Assembly (NCBI GenBank): GCA_021203205.1
Contig: JAJQBQ010000061.1
Location: 35,386 to 99,385 of the forward strand
Direction of reading: 5' to 3'
Length of the DNA: 64,000 bases
DNA from: Lachnospiraceae bacterium
GTDB taxonomy: Bacteria > Bacillota > Clostridia > Lachnospirales > Lachnospiraceae
Of this stretch, positions 52,842 to 61,794 are shown piece after piece. The notes beneath the pieces are model-generated. The model saw only the letters and a program-made list of their open reading frames with translations. It was not told the DNA's origin and did no database searches. The position numbers and the translations under genes are program-made. Each line of letters starts with the position of its first letter. Positions within the stretch are counted from its first letter, which is position 1.

Positions 52842-54311
52842 GTGTCTGCAAGAACGGAGGAATATCTAAGAAGTATTGTCAGGGAGCTTGTGAAACTACC
52901 AGTTGAAAACGAATGGGTAGAGTTCAAGTGTAATAATAAAGACACTGAAAGAATAGCAAAATATATTTCGGGACTAAGTAATGCTGCAGCTTTGTGTGAG
53001 CGCCCAAATGCATATCTTGTCTGGGGCGTTGCAGATGATACTCATCAGATCGTCGGGACAGATTTTGAGTATCGGAAAGCACGTAAGGGAAATGAAGAAT
53101 TGGAAGCATGGCTTGCCAGAATGATTAATCCGAAGATTAACTTTCATTTTTATGATATTTTTATGGAAAATGGGAAAAAGATTACGTTGCTTGAAATTCC
53201 CTGCGCGGAAAAGGAAACCGTCAAATATGGATCCTCAGCTATGATCAGGATCGGCAGCAGCCTAAAACCGCTTGTTGATTATCCAGAAAAAGAACGCGAG
53301 CTTTGGAAAAGGTTTGATACTACCGCTTTTGAATTACGTATAGCAGAGCGTAATATTTCTGAAGATGAAGTAATACACCTGTTGGATTTCTCAAGATATT
53401 ATGATGTACTGCAAGTTCCGATACCGAGAAATCGTGAAAGTATTATGGAAGATTTTTGCCATGAAAAATTCATAAAAAGAAATGAGGCAGGAAATTATGA
53501 TATCACCAATCTGGGTGCGCTGGTAATCAGCAAAAATATCAAAGAATTTGAACCGCTGGGTAAACGGGCTGTCCGTGTTATCCGATATAAGAGCAGCGAC
53601 CGACTGGATGGCATCAGTGAACGGGAATTCTGTTCAGGATACGCTTTTTCCCATGAGGAAATTGTGCAGTACATTATGGCCGTAATTCCACAGGAAGAAG
53701 TTATTGAAGGATCCGTGCGCAGATCTGTATATGCATTCCCGGAAATTGCAATTCGTGAGTTGCTTGCAAATATTATGATTCACCAGTCGCTGGAACAGCG
53801 CGGAACAAGCCCGATGGTAGAAATTTTCAGCAACCGGATTGAATTTTCTAATCCCGGAGCTCCGTTGGTAGACATTAACCGTATGGTAGATACTGTTCCA
53901 GTATCAAGGAATGAAAATATCGCGGGTTTTCTGCACAAATGTGGTATTTGCGAGGAAAGAGGAAGCGGTTATGATAAGGTGATTCGATCTACCGGAAAAA
54001 ACAAACTGCTTGCACCGATGGTAATTAATCAGAGTAATCAGTTTACGAAAACGGTTATGTTCGCAAAAATTCCGTTTAGCATGATTACAAAAGAGGATCG
54101 GATTCGCACTTGCTATATGCAGGCATGCCTGGCATATGTAGAATTTAGCGCCATCAGTAATTCGGATATAAGGGAGTTGTTTGATCTGGATGAGAAAGAC
54201 AAGGTAAAGGCATCCAGAATTATTAAGGATACCATAGCAGCGGGGCTGATAAAGCCGCTGGATCCGGATACCGCGCCAAGATATATGAAGTATATTCCGG
54301 CATGGGCGTGA
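52842..54311 (+). CDS. AlbA_2/Schlafen-like ATP-binding protein
   Basis: 489-aa protein starting at GTG (GGAGG 7 nt upstream). The N-terminal AlbA_2 (Schlafen-type) domain is EWVEFKCNNKD, AALCERPNAYLVWGV, residues about 20-140. The C-terminal HATPase_c_4/winged-helix part includes AFPEIAIREL and CEERGSGYDKVI. Members are nucleic-acid-binding accessory proteins, often in restriction or BREX loci. It lies exactly between the PglX and PglZ remnants, a position such genes occupy in BREX islands. It looks intact. Confidence 0.8.
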   Translation: MSARTEEYLRSIVRELVKLPVENEWVEFKCNNKDTERIAKYISGLSNAAALCERPNAYLVWGVADDTHQIVGTDFEYRKARKGNEELEAWLARMINPKINFHFYDIFMENGKKITLLEIPCAEKETVKYGSSAMIRIGSSLKPLVDYPEKERELWKRFDTTAFELRIAERNISEDEVIHLLDFSRYYDVLQVPIPRNRESIMEDFCHEKFIKRNEAGNYDITNLGALVISKNIKEFEPLGKRAVRVIRYKSSDRLDGISEREFCSGYAFSHEEIVQYIMAVIPQEEVIEGSVRRSVYAFPEIAIRELLANIMIHQSLEQRGTSPMVEIFSNRIEFSNPGAPLVDINRMVDTVPVSRNENIAGFLHKCGICEERGSGYDKVIRSTGKNKLLAPMVINQSNQFTKTVMFAKIPFSMITKEDRIRTCYMQACLAYVEFSAISNSDIRELFDLDEKDKVKASRIIKDTIAAGLIKPLDPDTAPRYMKYIPAWA

Positions 54312-54430
54312 TTTAAGTTTCATTAAGTTTCAATATTTAACGGAATTCGCGCCAAAACTCGCAAATAATGGGCTGTTTAACATGATTGTGCGGTTGAAAC
54401 GCTCTGATTTAAGTTTCACTAAGTTTCAAT
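54310..54430 (+). repeat. 25-bp direct repeat pair after the AlbA_2 gene
   Basis: GATTTAAGTTTCATTAAGTT (54310-54334) recurs at 54406-54430 with one mismatch, 96 bp apart. Internally it has AAGTTTCA twice. It may mark a deletion junction of the BREX remnant. Confidence 0.55.
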
Positions 54431-54530
54431 CCTGGTGTTTTTATACAAATATGTGCTGAGATGGATTGATGCATTTCAAAATCCGCACCATCGGTTCGGA
54501 TTTTGCCAGGCGGTATCTCGATGTGGACAC

Positions 54531-54692
54531 ATGGTTAATGACAAAATTATACAGGAACTGAATAAGCGCTTTGCCGCTCCGCTGCCGGGGTTTTATAAAC
54601 GCCGTATTTTTATTTGGAAAGACGGTTTGACGAACCTTATAGAAATGACTCCGCAATACTTAAAAGCATCAGCAGCGCGAAGACAAAAATAA
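54531..54692 (+). pseudogene. pglZ: BREX PglZ N-terminal remnant
   Basis: A 53-codon frame starting MVNDKIIQELNKRFAAPLPG, then FYKRRIFIWKD, which matches the first 30 residues of Firmicutes PglZ proteins. The following 20 codons are unrelated and overlap the 3' end of the kinase gene on the other strand. So only the very start of pglZ remains. Assignment is from motif memory. Confidence 0.55.
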
Positions 54693-55986
54693 TATCCCAC
54701 AGAATAACCCCGATGATGTGTGCAAGCTTGTTTTTGCTTCGGGCAAGAGGAAATAACCGCTGGACTCCAAGGTAGTTCGCGGAGAAAAATACGACAGTAA
54801 ACATCGTCAGCGTGAAGTCGATCCGGTTTAGTATCAGGTCGAGTTGTGAGACGGCATCATCTACCTGCAGCGTGAAACCAAAGTAAAAGAGGAACAGATA
54901 GCCAAAGGTTGAAGGAATCATGCGGGCAGGGTCGCCGCGCCGAAAGCCCGGAGGCAGAAAACGGCGGGAGGAAGAGGCGTAAGTGATGGCGGAAAAGGAA
55001 TCCTGAGCGACACTGCGGGGATTATCGGCAAGAACGCCCTGGTTGATGTTGCAGGAGCTGTCAGAAGGAGTGCCCTGATTGCCACCCACGGAATCGCCAG
55101 TGGTGGCATACGGCGGCGTATCGTTGCGGTGACTGACGGAAGAAGCACCCCGCATAGGGTGGCTGGAATCATCTGTGGAGAAAGACTGACCGGCCTTTTG
55201 AAAATTTTGAGATGTGTCCGTGGAAGAATCCTGCACGGCACTCCTGACTGTATCGGAACTGTTCATTACCAGAAGGATAGCTTCTGACAGTTCATCCGCA
55301 CTTGCGAATCGGTCCGCGGGGTCGAGCTTCGTGCACCTTTTTATAATGGAAGAAAATCTTCCGACATCTTCGTTGCCGGAGCCAGCCGAAGGCATCCGCC
55401 CAGTCAGCAGCTCATGAAACAGCACGCCGATCGCGTACAGATCGGTCTGCGGAGAGGAAACCCCGAAGCCGTACTGTTCCGGCGCGGCATAGCCGGTCGT
55501 GCCGAGCAGTCTGGTATCTCTGTATTCATCCGGGGAAGAGAACTTCGCTGCATTAAAATCAAGCAGCTCTAAAATACCGTCCGGTGACAGGATCAGGTTG
55601 GACGGCTTGATATCGCGGTGGATGATCGCGGGCGTACGGTGATGGAGGGCGGAGACGATCCGGGTAAGCTGCAGCACAAGGTTCGCCGCCTGTTCTTCCG
55701 GGCAGGGGCCGTCCTGTTCCAGCAGTTCCGCCAGGGAGGAACCAGGCAAATACTCCTCAATCACGGTGAGCGTTCCTGTGTCCTCAAAAAGCGCAAAAAT
55801 TTGTGGGACATGTTTCACGGGCTTGCGTATCAATGACCGGAAAACTTCCGCGCTGTATACGGTCAGCTGTTTTTTGACATAAAATTTCCCCGTTTCGGTA
55901 TGCTGCACGAGTTGCACGTGGTGCTTCGCGCTGATCTCGGCGACTGGGCGGTAGACGGAAAGGGCAAGTTCGTCGGATAGTTGCAT
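54637..55986 (-). CDS. Membrane Ser/Thr protein kinase (Hanks type)
   Basis: 449-aa protein. The kinase domain (about residues 15-255) has the Lys in YVKKQL, Glu helix, catalytic loop HRDIKPSNL, LDFNAAK in place of DFG, and GTTGYAAPEQYG. A long Ser/Asp/Asn-rich linker and three or four C-terminal hydrophobic segments follow, so the kinase faces the cytosol from a C-terminal membrane anchor. DFN variants of this class can be active. It is divergent from a small ORF and an HTH gene, which often accompany such kinases in Lachnospiraceae (recollection). No PASTA domains. Confidence 0.85.
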   Translation of the reverse strand: MQLSDELALSVYRPVAEISAKHHVQLVQHTETGKFYVKKQLTVYSAEVFRSLIRKPVKHVPQIFALFEDTGTLTVIEEYLPGSSLAELLEQDGPCPEEQAANLVLQLTRIVSALHHRTPAIIHRDIKPSNLILSPDGILELLDFNAAKFSSPDEYRDTRLLGTTGYAAPEQYGFGVSSPQTDLYAIGVLFHELLTGRMPSAGSGNEDVGRFSSIIKRCTKLDPADRFASADELSEAILLVMNSSDTVRSAVQDSSTDTSQNFQKAGQSFSTDDSSHPMRGASSVSHRNDTPPYATTGDSVGGNQGTPSDSSCNINQGVLADNPRSVAQDSFSAITYASSSRRFLPPGFRRGDPARMIPSTFGYLFLFYFGFTLQVDDAVSQLDLILNRIDFTLTMFTVVFFSANYLGVQRLFPLARSKNKLAHIIGVILWDIIFVFALLMLLSIAESFL

Positions 55987-56056
55987 GTCGGTTCCTTCTC
56001 AAAAATATTTTTTAAAGCTACTAAAAATCTCAAATCTATGATAGAATTTTAATCAC

Positions 56057-56155
56057 AGTGTTACTATTCATGGAAGTCCTCTATGAGTCAATAATTCCAC
56101 GTTGAACTCGCTCATAAGGGAATTGTTGACTTATAGAGGCCGTGAATAATAACAT
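56057..56155. repeat. Palindromic intergenic repeat (CCTCTATGAGT family), copy 2
   Basis: Inner arms 56078-56098 and 56119-56139 match as inverses in 19 of 21 positions. The palindrome continues outward through GTTACTATTCATGG and its inverse to about 40 bases per arm. It is related to the element at 3869-3929. Located between the kinase and the small ORF at 56249. Confidence 0.6.
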
Positions 56156-56248
56156 CACAGCTGTGATATTGCCAGACTATACCACAAGAGTTGGAAACAA
56201 AAAAGAGAAAATTTTATTTTCTGCCGAATTATGTAAGGCGCAAGGCAT

Positions 56249-56395
56249 ATGAAATTTTTCAGGAAAATAATCGGTTATTTTAACCCGACTCCAACAACGC
56301 TAACATCGGTAGAGCCGGCAAGCGAAAAAATGTACAGGATCGAAACAAACTTAGAAAAGGCTGCTGTTCGCGGCAAGCAGGGAAGAACGAAATGA
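56249..56395 (+). CDS. Possible 48-aa ORF coupled to the HTH gene
   Basis: A 48-codon frame starting MKFFRKIIGYFNPTPTTLTS, basic in both halves, whose TGA overlaps the ATG of the HTH gene (ATGA). The SD is weak (AAGG close to the ATG). The overlap argues for translational coupling; no homology is recognised. Confidence 0.45.
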   Translation: MKFFRKIIGYFNPTPTTLTSVEPASEKMYRIETNLEKAAVRGKQGRTK

Positions 56396-56859
56396 ACGAT
56401 TACCCCACAAACATGCTCGATGAGGTGCTGGAAAGCACTTCGCCGGAGCAGGTGAAAGAATATTTGGATGAATATGAAGACGCGCTGGTCTCGGGAGATC
56501 ACCCGTTTGCGGATTATTTCCGCAGACTGCTGCGCGAAAAAGGCATGACAAAACAGTCCATTTTGGCCAGGGCAGAGTTTACGGACAAAGTTGGTTATCG
56601 CCTGCTGTCTCAGGAGAGAACCACAAAACAGAGGGACTATATACTGCGCCTTTGTCTCGCGGCGCAGTTTACGTTAAAGGAAACACAGCGCGCACTGAAG
56701 CTGTACGGCATGCCGGAACTTTACGCGAAGGTGCCGCGCGATGTGGTGCTGATCATTGCGCTGAATCAGGGAGTGTATGATCTGGGCGAAGTAAATGAAA
56801 TGCTTCTTGCACATGGGTTTGAGAGATTGCGAAAGCCGGAAGAGTCAAAAAATGTGTGA
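56392..56859 (+). CDS. HTH (XRE-like) regulator beside a Ser/Thr kinase
   Basis: 155-aa cytosolic protein. A helical N-terminus (MLDEVLESTSPEQVKEYLDE) is followed by an HTH-like region at about residues 43-100 (FADYFRRLLREKGMTKQSIL, then GYRLLSQERTTKQRDYILRL) and a C-terminal helical part (VYDLGEVNEMLLAHGF). It is divergent from the kinase at 54637; a kinase/regulator partnership is the likely reading. SD GGGAAGAA lies upstream. Confidence 0.7.
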   Translation: MNDYPTNMLDEVLESTSPEQVKEYLDEYEDALVSGDHPFADYFRRLLREKGMTKQSILARAEFTDKVGYRLLSQERTTKQRDYILRLCLAAQFTLKETQRALKLYGMPELYAKVPRDVVLIIALNQGVYDLGEVNEMLLAHGFERLRKPEESKNV

Positions 56860-57005
56860 AGTTTTTTGATTTTTCCCCCTTTTTAGGGGGTGGAGTATTT
56901 GTCCTCTGAATGATAAAATTCTTCATTATCTGCATTGCAGAGATGTAGAGACATATAGGTCAGCAGTACAGATAATGGGATTTAAATCACAGGAGGAAGC
57001 AAGTC

Positions 57006-57407
57006 ATGAAAGTCTGGAAATTGGTGTCAGGAATTTTGTCCATCATTTTTTTTGTGGTGGTAATGTTTCAGTCGTGCGCGGCAGGTCTGGCAAATACTCT
57101 GTCTGAAAACGGAGAGGTGGGTGGTTCAGCGGGAGTGCTGGTAAGTATTATGCTCTTGGCTGGCGGGATTGTCTCCATCGCGGTCAGAAATTCAAAAGGA
57201 AATGGTGGCAATATTGCCATTATCATTTTGTATGGTCTGGGTGCACTTTTCGGCCTTACGATGGCCGGCAGTTATGCGGATCTGAACATCTGGGGCGGAT
57301 GGTGCCTGATTTGTGCGGTACTGGCGCTTGTAAGCATTTTTATGAAGCCGAAGCAGAAAGATGCTGGCAGGAAAACTAACGCGAATAACTCAGCAGACCC
57401 GGAATAA
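57006..57407 (+). CDS. Small membrane protein, four predicted helices
   Basis: 133-aa protein with hydrophobic segments at about 5-28, 42-60, 68-90 and 95-112 and a charged C-terminal tail (KPKQKDAGRKTNANN). AGGAGG lies about 8 nt before the ATG. I recall similar small proteins in Firmicutes genomes with the SILSI..FVVV.FQSCAAG opening, but no function. A terminator follows. Confidence 0.65.
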   Translation: MKVWKLVSGILSIIFFVVVMFQSCAAGLANTLSENGEVGGSAGVLVSIMLLAGGIVSIAVRNSKGNGGNIAIIILYGLGALFGLTMAGSYADLNIWGGWCLICAVLALVSIFMKPKQKDAGRKTNANNSADPE

Positions 57408-57452
57408 ATCTACGAAGGTTTGCAGAAATCTGAATTCATAGATCCGAGGGAG

Positions 57453-57500
57453 AACCTGGCGTGTAAAAATACGCCAGGTCCTTTCATTTTTGAGGATAGC
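57453..57500 (+). terminator. Terminator of the small membrane protein gene
   Basis: ACCTGGCGT/ACGCCAGGT stem of 9 bp with an 8-base loop, then CCTTTCATTTTT. Confidence 0.8.
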
Positions 57501-57604
57501 ATTCCACGTCAACATCAGGATTTTTGATTCTGGTGTCAAATAATTGGCTGCGAAAAGCGATATTTCATGACTTGTAAAATAGTTGTAAAACGGGGGAAAC
57601 TATC

Positions 57605-57633
57605 TTGACAGTTTCCTACACTTTTGATAATAT
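57605..57633 (+). promoter_or_regulatory. Promoter of the flotillin gene
   Basis: TTGACA (57605), 17 bases and TAATAT (57628-57633), 102 bp before the flotillin ATG. Confidence 0.65.
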
Positions 57634-57734
57634 CTTAAATCGAAACCAGAAACAAAATATCGGCCTAACGTCAGAACATCTGGCATGGAGTGAAACAGAC
57701 AGACGATTTAAGCAGACTTAAGCAAGGAGGAGTT

Positions 57735-59261
57735 ATGGTAAGTGAACTACTGACAGGCGTAAACCCGATCCCCGTGATCATCGGCATCATCGTGGTGGTG
57801 ATCCTTCTCATCATCGCCAGCGGCTATGTGAAGGCCCCGCCGGATATCGCGTATATCATTTCGGGTTTAAAAAAGAAACCGAAGATCCTGATCGGCCGCG
57901 CGGGCATCAAGATCCCATTTTTGGAGAGAAAGGACACGCTGCTGGTGCGCCAGATCAGCGTGGATATCAAGACAGGGAACTTTGTGCCGACGAAGGACTA
58001 CATAGGTGTGAAGATCGACGCTATTGCAAAGATCCGCGTGATGACGGACCCGGTGGGCATCGAGTCGGCCATGCGAAATTTCCTGAACATGAATGAGCAG
58101 CAGATCGTGGAAGCGCTGACGGATTCCCTGCAGGGCAATATGCGTGAGATCGTGGGCACGGTGACGCTGGATGAGCTTTGCCGCGACCGCAAGAAGTTCG
58201 GCGACGGTATCCAGGAGAAGGCGCAGGACGACATGACGAAGCTGGGCATCGAGATCATCTCCTGCAACATTCAGGAGATCGAGGATGAGCAGAAGCTGAT
58301 CCCGCAGCTGGGACAGGATAACATGTCGCAGATCCAGAAAAATGCGTCCATCGCCAAGGCCGAGGCTGACCGTGACGTACAGATCGCGCAGGCGCGGGCC
58401 GCGAAGGAGGCCAACGAGGAGCGCGTGAACGCGGAGACCGCCATTGCCGAGAAGCAGAACGATTTTGCCATCAAGCGGGCGGAACTGAAAAAGGCGGCCG
58501 ATATCAAGAGCGCCGAGGCGAACGCCGCCGGGCAGATCGAGGCGGAAAACCAGCGCCGGACCATCGGCGTGGCCGCAACAGAGGCGGACATCGCCAAACA
58601 GGAGCGGGAGATTGAGTTAAAACAGCGCCAGGCGGACGTGCGGGAGCAGGAACTGGCCGCCACCGTGCGCAAGCAGGCGGACGCGGAAAAGTATAAGATC
58701 GAGCAGGAGTCCCAGGCGGAACTTTACCGCCGCCAGAGAGAGGCGGAGGCAAAGCGCTTCGAGAAAGAGCAGGAGGCGCAGGCCGCGAAAATCAGTGCGG
58801 AGGCGCAGCTCTTTGCAAAGGAGCAGGAAGCAAAAGGTATCGCCGCGGTCGGGCAGGCGGAAGCGCAGGCCATCGAGGCGAAGGGCCTCGCGGAAGCACA
58901 GGCCATCGACGCGAAGGCAGAGGCCATGAAGAAGTACGGCGAGGCCGCCATGCTGGAGATGGTCGTGAAGATGCTGCCGGATATGGCCGCAGCCATCGCG
59001 AAGCCGCTGGAATCTGTCGACAAGATCACCATCATCGACGGCGGCGGTGAGTCCACGGGCGTGGAATCCATGGGCGGCTACGTGCCGGGCATCTTAAAGA
59101 AGACGATCGAGTCCGTAAAAGAGACGACCGGGCTGGACCTGGTAGATGTGATGAAGAGCAGCACGATCCAGGCGAAGACCGACCGCAATGTGCGGGTGAA
59201 TCTCGAAGGAACCGGGGAGTCGGGGGCGAGAGTGAATATCGACATACCGGCGGAGGAGTAA
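57735..59261 (+). CDS. floT: Flotillin-family SPFH membrane scaffold protein
   Basis: 508-aa flotillin. An N-terminal membrane segment (IPVIIGIIVVVILLIIASGY) leads into the SPFH/Band-7 domain (about 30-200). The long Ala/Glu/Lys-rich coiled coil (about 200-400, with repeats such as EAQAIEAKGLAEAQAID) and the conserved C-terminus (MLPDMAAAIAKPLESVDKIT) match FloT/YuaG. It organises membrane microdomains. AAGGAGG lies about 5 nt before ATG 57735; the in-frame start at 57690 lacks one. The NfeD-like partner (YuaF) is not adjacent. Confidence 0.9.
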   Translation: MVSELLTGVNPIPVIIGIIVVVILLIIASGYVKAPPDIAYIISGLKKKPKILIGRAGIKIPFLERKDTLLVRQISVDIKTGNFVPTKDYIGVKIDAIAKIRVMTDPVGIESAMRNFLNMNEQQIVEALTDSLQGNMREIVGTVTLDELCRDRKKFGDGIQEKAQDDMTKLGIEIISCNIQEIEDEQKLIPQLGQDNMSQIQKNASIAKAEADRDVQIAQARAAKEANEERVNAETAIAEKQNDFAIKRAELKKAADIKSAEANAAGQIEAENQRRTIGVAATEADIAKQEREIELKQRQADVREQELAATVRKQADAEKYKIEQESQAELYRRQREAEAKRFEKEQEAQAAKISAEAQLFAKEQEAKGIAAVGQAEAQAIEAKGLAEAQAIDAKAEAMKKYGEAAMLEMVVKMLPDMAAAIAKPLESVDKITIIDGGGESTGVESMGGYVPGILKKTIESVKETTGLDLVDVMKSSTIQAKTDRNVRVNLEGTGESGARVNIDIPAEE

Positions 59262-59283
59262 GGGCGGATTCCGTTTTCGGTGG

Positions 59284-59412
59284 CAGATGAGCAGTTTCAG
59301 CTTCCGGCGACAGAAGGCACGAGCAGTTTCTGCTTACGACGACAGAAAGCACGAGCAGCCTCGATTTCCAGAGACGGAAGACACAAGTAGTTTCAATTTT
59401 CGATGACAGAAG
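59284..59412 (+). repeat. Four degenerate 32-33-bp tandem repeats
   Basis: Units follow CACGAGCAGTTTC..., each ending CGACAGAAG or a close variant, starting at 59284, 59317, 59349 and 59381. They lie between the flotillin stop and its terminator. There are no spacers between units, so it is not a CRISPR array. Confidence 0.65.
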
Positions 59413-59432
59413 GAAATAATAGCAGACAGTTT

Positions 59433-59469
59433 AAGGCAGCTTGCGATGAAATTTCGCGGACTGCCTTTT
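59433..59469 (+). terminator. Terminator after the flotillin gene
   Basis: AAGGCAG/CTGCCTT outer stem with inner GCG/CGC pairs and a terminal TTTT. Confidence 0.7.
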
Positions 59470-59588
59470 CTGAATGATTTGAAAACAGCTTTTCATATGA
59501 GAATCTTTATGCTACAATGCGGCAAAAGGAAAATACAGAATCATATTAAGATGCAGGTGTCATATTAAGGAAAGAGAGGAGAGCCATT

Positions 59589-60155
59589 ATGATATATGAA
59601 ACAAAAAAGATAACTCTGAAAGACGGCCGCACCGCCATCTTCCGCACACCGTATACCACAGAAGCCGAAGCGGCAGCCATGATGGATTACCTGCGCACCT
59701 GCGCGTCGGAAACGGAATTTATCATCCGCTATCCGGAGGAATGCACGGATACGCCTGTGCAGGAGGCCGCATATCTGGAAAACATTAACCGGTCAGAAAA
59801 CGGCCTTATGATCGTCTGTGAGATGGATGGCGAAATCGCGGGGAACTGTCAGATCGTATTTAGCGACAAAATGAAAACCCGACACCGGGCAACGGTGATG
59901 ATTGGGCTTCTTCAAAAATACTGGAGCCTCGGCATCGGCACGGCGATGTTTGAGGAGATGATCCGCATTGCGGAGGGCAGACAGGTGTGGCAGCTCGAAC
60001 TGGAATATCTCGAGGGGAATGAGCGGGCCAGAAGACTGTATGAGAAGATGGGGTTCGTGCAATATGGGGAACGCCCGGATGCGATTCGCCTGAGGGATGG
60101 GACGATGCGGAAAGAGATTTTGATGATGAGAAAGTTGGGAGTTGCTGTAGAATAA
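59589..60155 (+). CDS. GNAT-family N-acetyltransferase
   Basis: 188-aa acetyltransferase of the RimJ/RimL-like GNAT group: MIVCEMDGEIAGNCQIVF (beta 3-4), acetyl-CoA loop LQKYWSLGIGTAMFEEMI and the C-terminal NERARRLYEKMGFVQYGERP. The substrate is unknown; protein N-termini or small amines are typical. AGAGAGGAG precedes the ATG. Its last 27 codons are found again as a fragment at 62319, and the GTAGAATAACATG around its stop recurs at 60211. Confidence 0.85.
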   Translation: MIYETKKITLKDGRTAIFRTPYTTEAEAAAMMDYLRTCASETEFIIRYPEECTDTPVQEAAYLENINRSENGLMIVCEMDGEIAGNCQIVFSDKMKTRHRATVMIGLLQKYWSLGIGTAMFEEMIRIAEGRQVWQLELEYLEGNERARRLYEKMGFVQYGERPDAIRLRDGTMRKEILMMRKLGVAVE

Positions 60156-60358
60156 CATGGTGTAAGATGACTGGACTATTTGTGTATGTGTACGATCCAT
60201 GAAACGCGCTGTTTGTAGAATAACATGATATTAGGATGATTCGGTTATTTCGTGACAGATTCTTAGAAAAGCGTTACTCTAAAAAATTTTTTGAAATAAA
60301 CCGAAAAATCCATCCGATTTTATACAATGGAAACCTACTGGTATGGAAAGAGGTTTTT

Positions 60359-61459
60359 ATGGTGAAACATCAGAATATTATCTATGAAATCATGCATACG
60401 GAAGAACCGGTAGCCCGTGTTTCAACCGCGGGCGAGGCAGAAATCATGCAGGAAGATTTTATGCCGTACGACCTGTATCTGGAGCCGGAGGATGAGAACG
60501 ACATCGACATCCGCATGAATAATCTGGAGAATTTCTACCACTGGTGTGCGTCCCGCATGCTGACGCTGGACAGACAGTATGCGAAAGCGATACTGAACAG
60601 CATTGGAGCCAGCCAGGCAGTCACTGACCGGGATCGGGCAAATATTGCTCTCTCGTACCACTGTGTAACGCTGACCGACGTGTTTTGGGTGCGGAAACAA
60701 GGCGAAAACGCCAGGTTTGAAGAGATAAATCTCTATGACCATTCCCTAAATGACGCGGTTGCGGCAATATCGCTGCGGGGGCGGCAGATGACCGTGACAA
60801 ACAGGGAACTCGCGCAGGACATTTCAACGGGCGGGTGCTTTCCGAAGGCGTGGATCAGAGAAAAAAATCTTTTTCTGCTAAAAGGCGGCAGCGAGACCGC
60901 CGTCCGCAACGAGCTCCTCGCAAGCCGCATCTGCCGCTGCTTTGCTATCCCGCAGGTGGCGTATGAACCATATATTTTCGAAAACCAGCTGGTCTCGAAA
61001 AGTGAAATCTTCACATCAAAAAGGTACTCCATTGTTACCAAAATGGCGTTTGACATCTACGCGCTAAACCATGACCTGGATACGCTGGAAATGTGCAAAA
61101 CTCTGGATCCGATTGCATACTATGGCATGAATATTCTTGATTATCTGGTCGGGAATACGGATCGTCACCCGGAAAACTGGGGCTTTCTCGTGGATAACCG
61201 CACGAATCGATGCGTATCCCTCCACCCGTTGATGGATTTCAACCAGAGCTTTCTCTCCTATGACGCGCCGGACGGCGCAAACTGCCTGACGGTATTCCCG
61301 GCGCGAATGACACAGCGGGAAGTAGCAGTGGAAGCGGTCAGCCGGATAGGACTTCGCCAGGTGCGCGAGGTGGATGTCAGCTGGTTTGGGGGCAGAGTGG
61401 AAGAGGCGCAGATGTTTATGTGGAGGCTGGAGGAGTTGAAAAAGGATACGATAACATGA
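60359..61459 (+). CDS. HipA-like (CtkA-type) kinase
   Basis: 366-aa protein of the HipA/CtkA kinase-like group: nucleotide-binding FLLKGGSETAVRNELLASRI, KM segment IVTKMAFDI, catalytic YLVGNTDRHPENWGFLVDN and the metal-binding PLMDFNQSF. It differs from the hipA gene at 14907 in lacking a HipB neighbour. The start at 60359 has AAAGAGG 5 nt upstream. The stop overlaps the next gene's ATG (ATGA), so the 96-aa product is a likely partner. Possibly a kinase toxin module (inference). Confidence 0.75.
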   Translation: MVKHQNIIYEIMHTEEPVARVSTAGEAEIMQEDFMPYDLYLEPEDENDIDIRMNNLENFYHWCASRMLTLDRQYAKAILNSIGASQAVTDRDRANIALSYHCVTLTDVFWVRKQGENARFEEINLYDHSLNDAVAAISLRGRQMTVTNRELAQDISTGGCFPKAWIREKNLFLLKGGSETAVRNELLASRICRCFAIPQVAYEPYIFENQLVSKSEIFTSKRYSIVTKMAFDIYALNHDLDTLEMCKTLDPIAYYGMNILDYLVGNTDRHPENWGFLVDNRTNRCVSLHPLMDFNQSFLSYDAPDGANCLTVFPARMTQREVAVEAVSRIGLRQVREVDVSWFGGRVEEAQMFMWRLEELKKDTIT

Positions 61460-61743
61460 AAAAGTACAAAGCTTCAGAACATAAAGTTGACCTGTATGAT
61501 ATTGGAGATGGATTAACTTTAATGAATGTTATACTGAAAAATCAGAACGGAGAGATGATGGCGATCGATACGTACATTGGAAGGGAAGGAGAAGAGTTTT
61601 CATGTGTTGGTCATACGAAGGCTCTGGATCAACCGGGTGTGATTTTCAGTTATGCAAGATATGTCAGGATGATGGAGGCGAATTTATCATGGTACCGGGA
61701 TGCTTTTTTTACTAATATCGGGGAGGCACCATATAAATTGTGA
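61456..61743 (+). CDS. 96-aa partner of the HipA-like kinase
   Basis: 95-residue class cytosolic protein (MKKYKASEHKVDLYDIGDGL at the start) coupled to the kinase gene by a 4-base overlap, with AAAGGA 9 nt before the ATG. It has no recognised domain; short beta-strands around VILKNQNGEMMAIDTYIGRE. Tight coupling suggests an antitoxin or a cofactor of the kinase. Confidence 0.6.
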   Translation: MKKYKASEHKVDLYDIGDGLTLMNVILKNQNGEMMAIDTYIGREGEEFSCVGHTKALDQPGVIFSYARYVRMMEANLSWYRDAFFTNIGEAPYKL

Positions 61744-61794
61744 ATGTGACTGACGCGACCTTGGAACCAATCAGTTTTATGAAAAAATCGTTGT

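Noticed and set aside
56862..56895. CCCCCTTTTTAGGGGG hairpin after the HTH gene as a terminator
   Set aside because: The stem is only 6 bp and is not followed by a T-run on the plus strand, so it was not listed.
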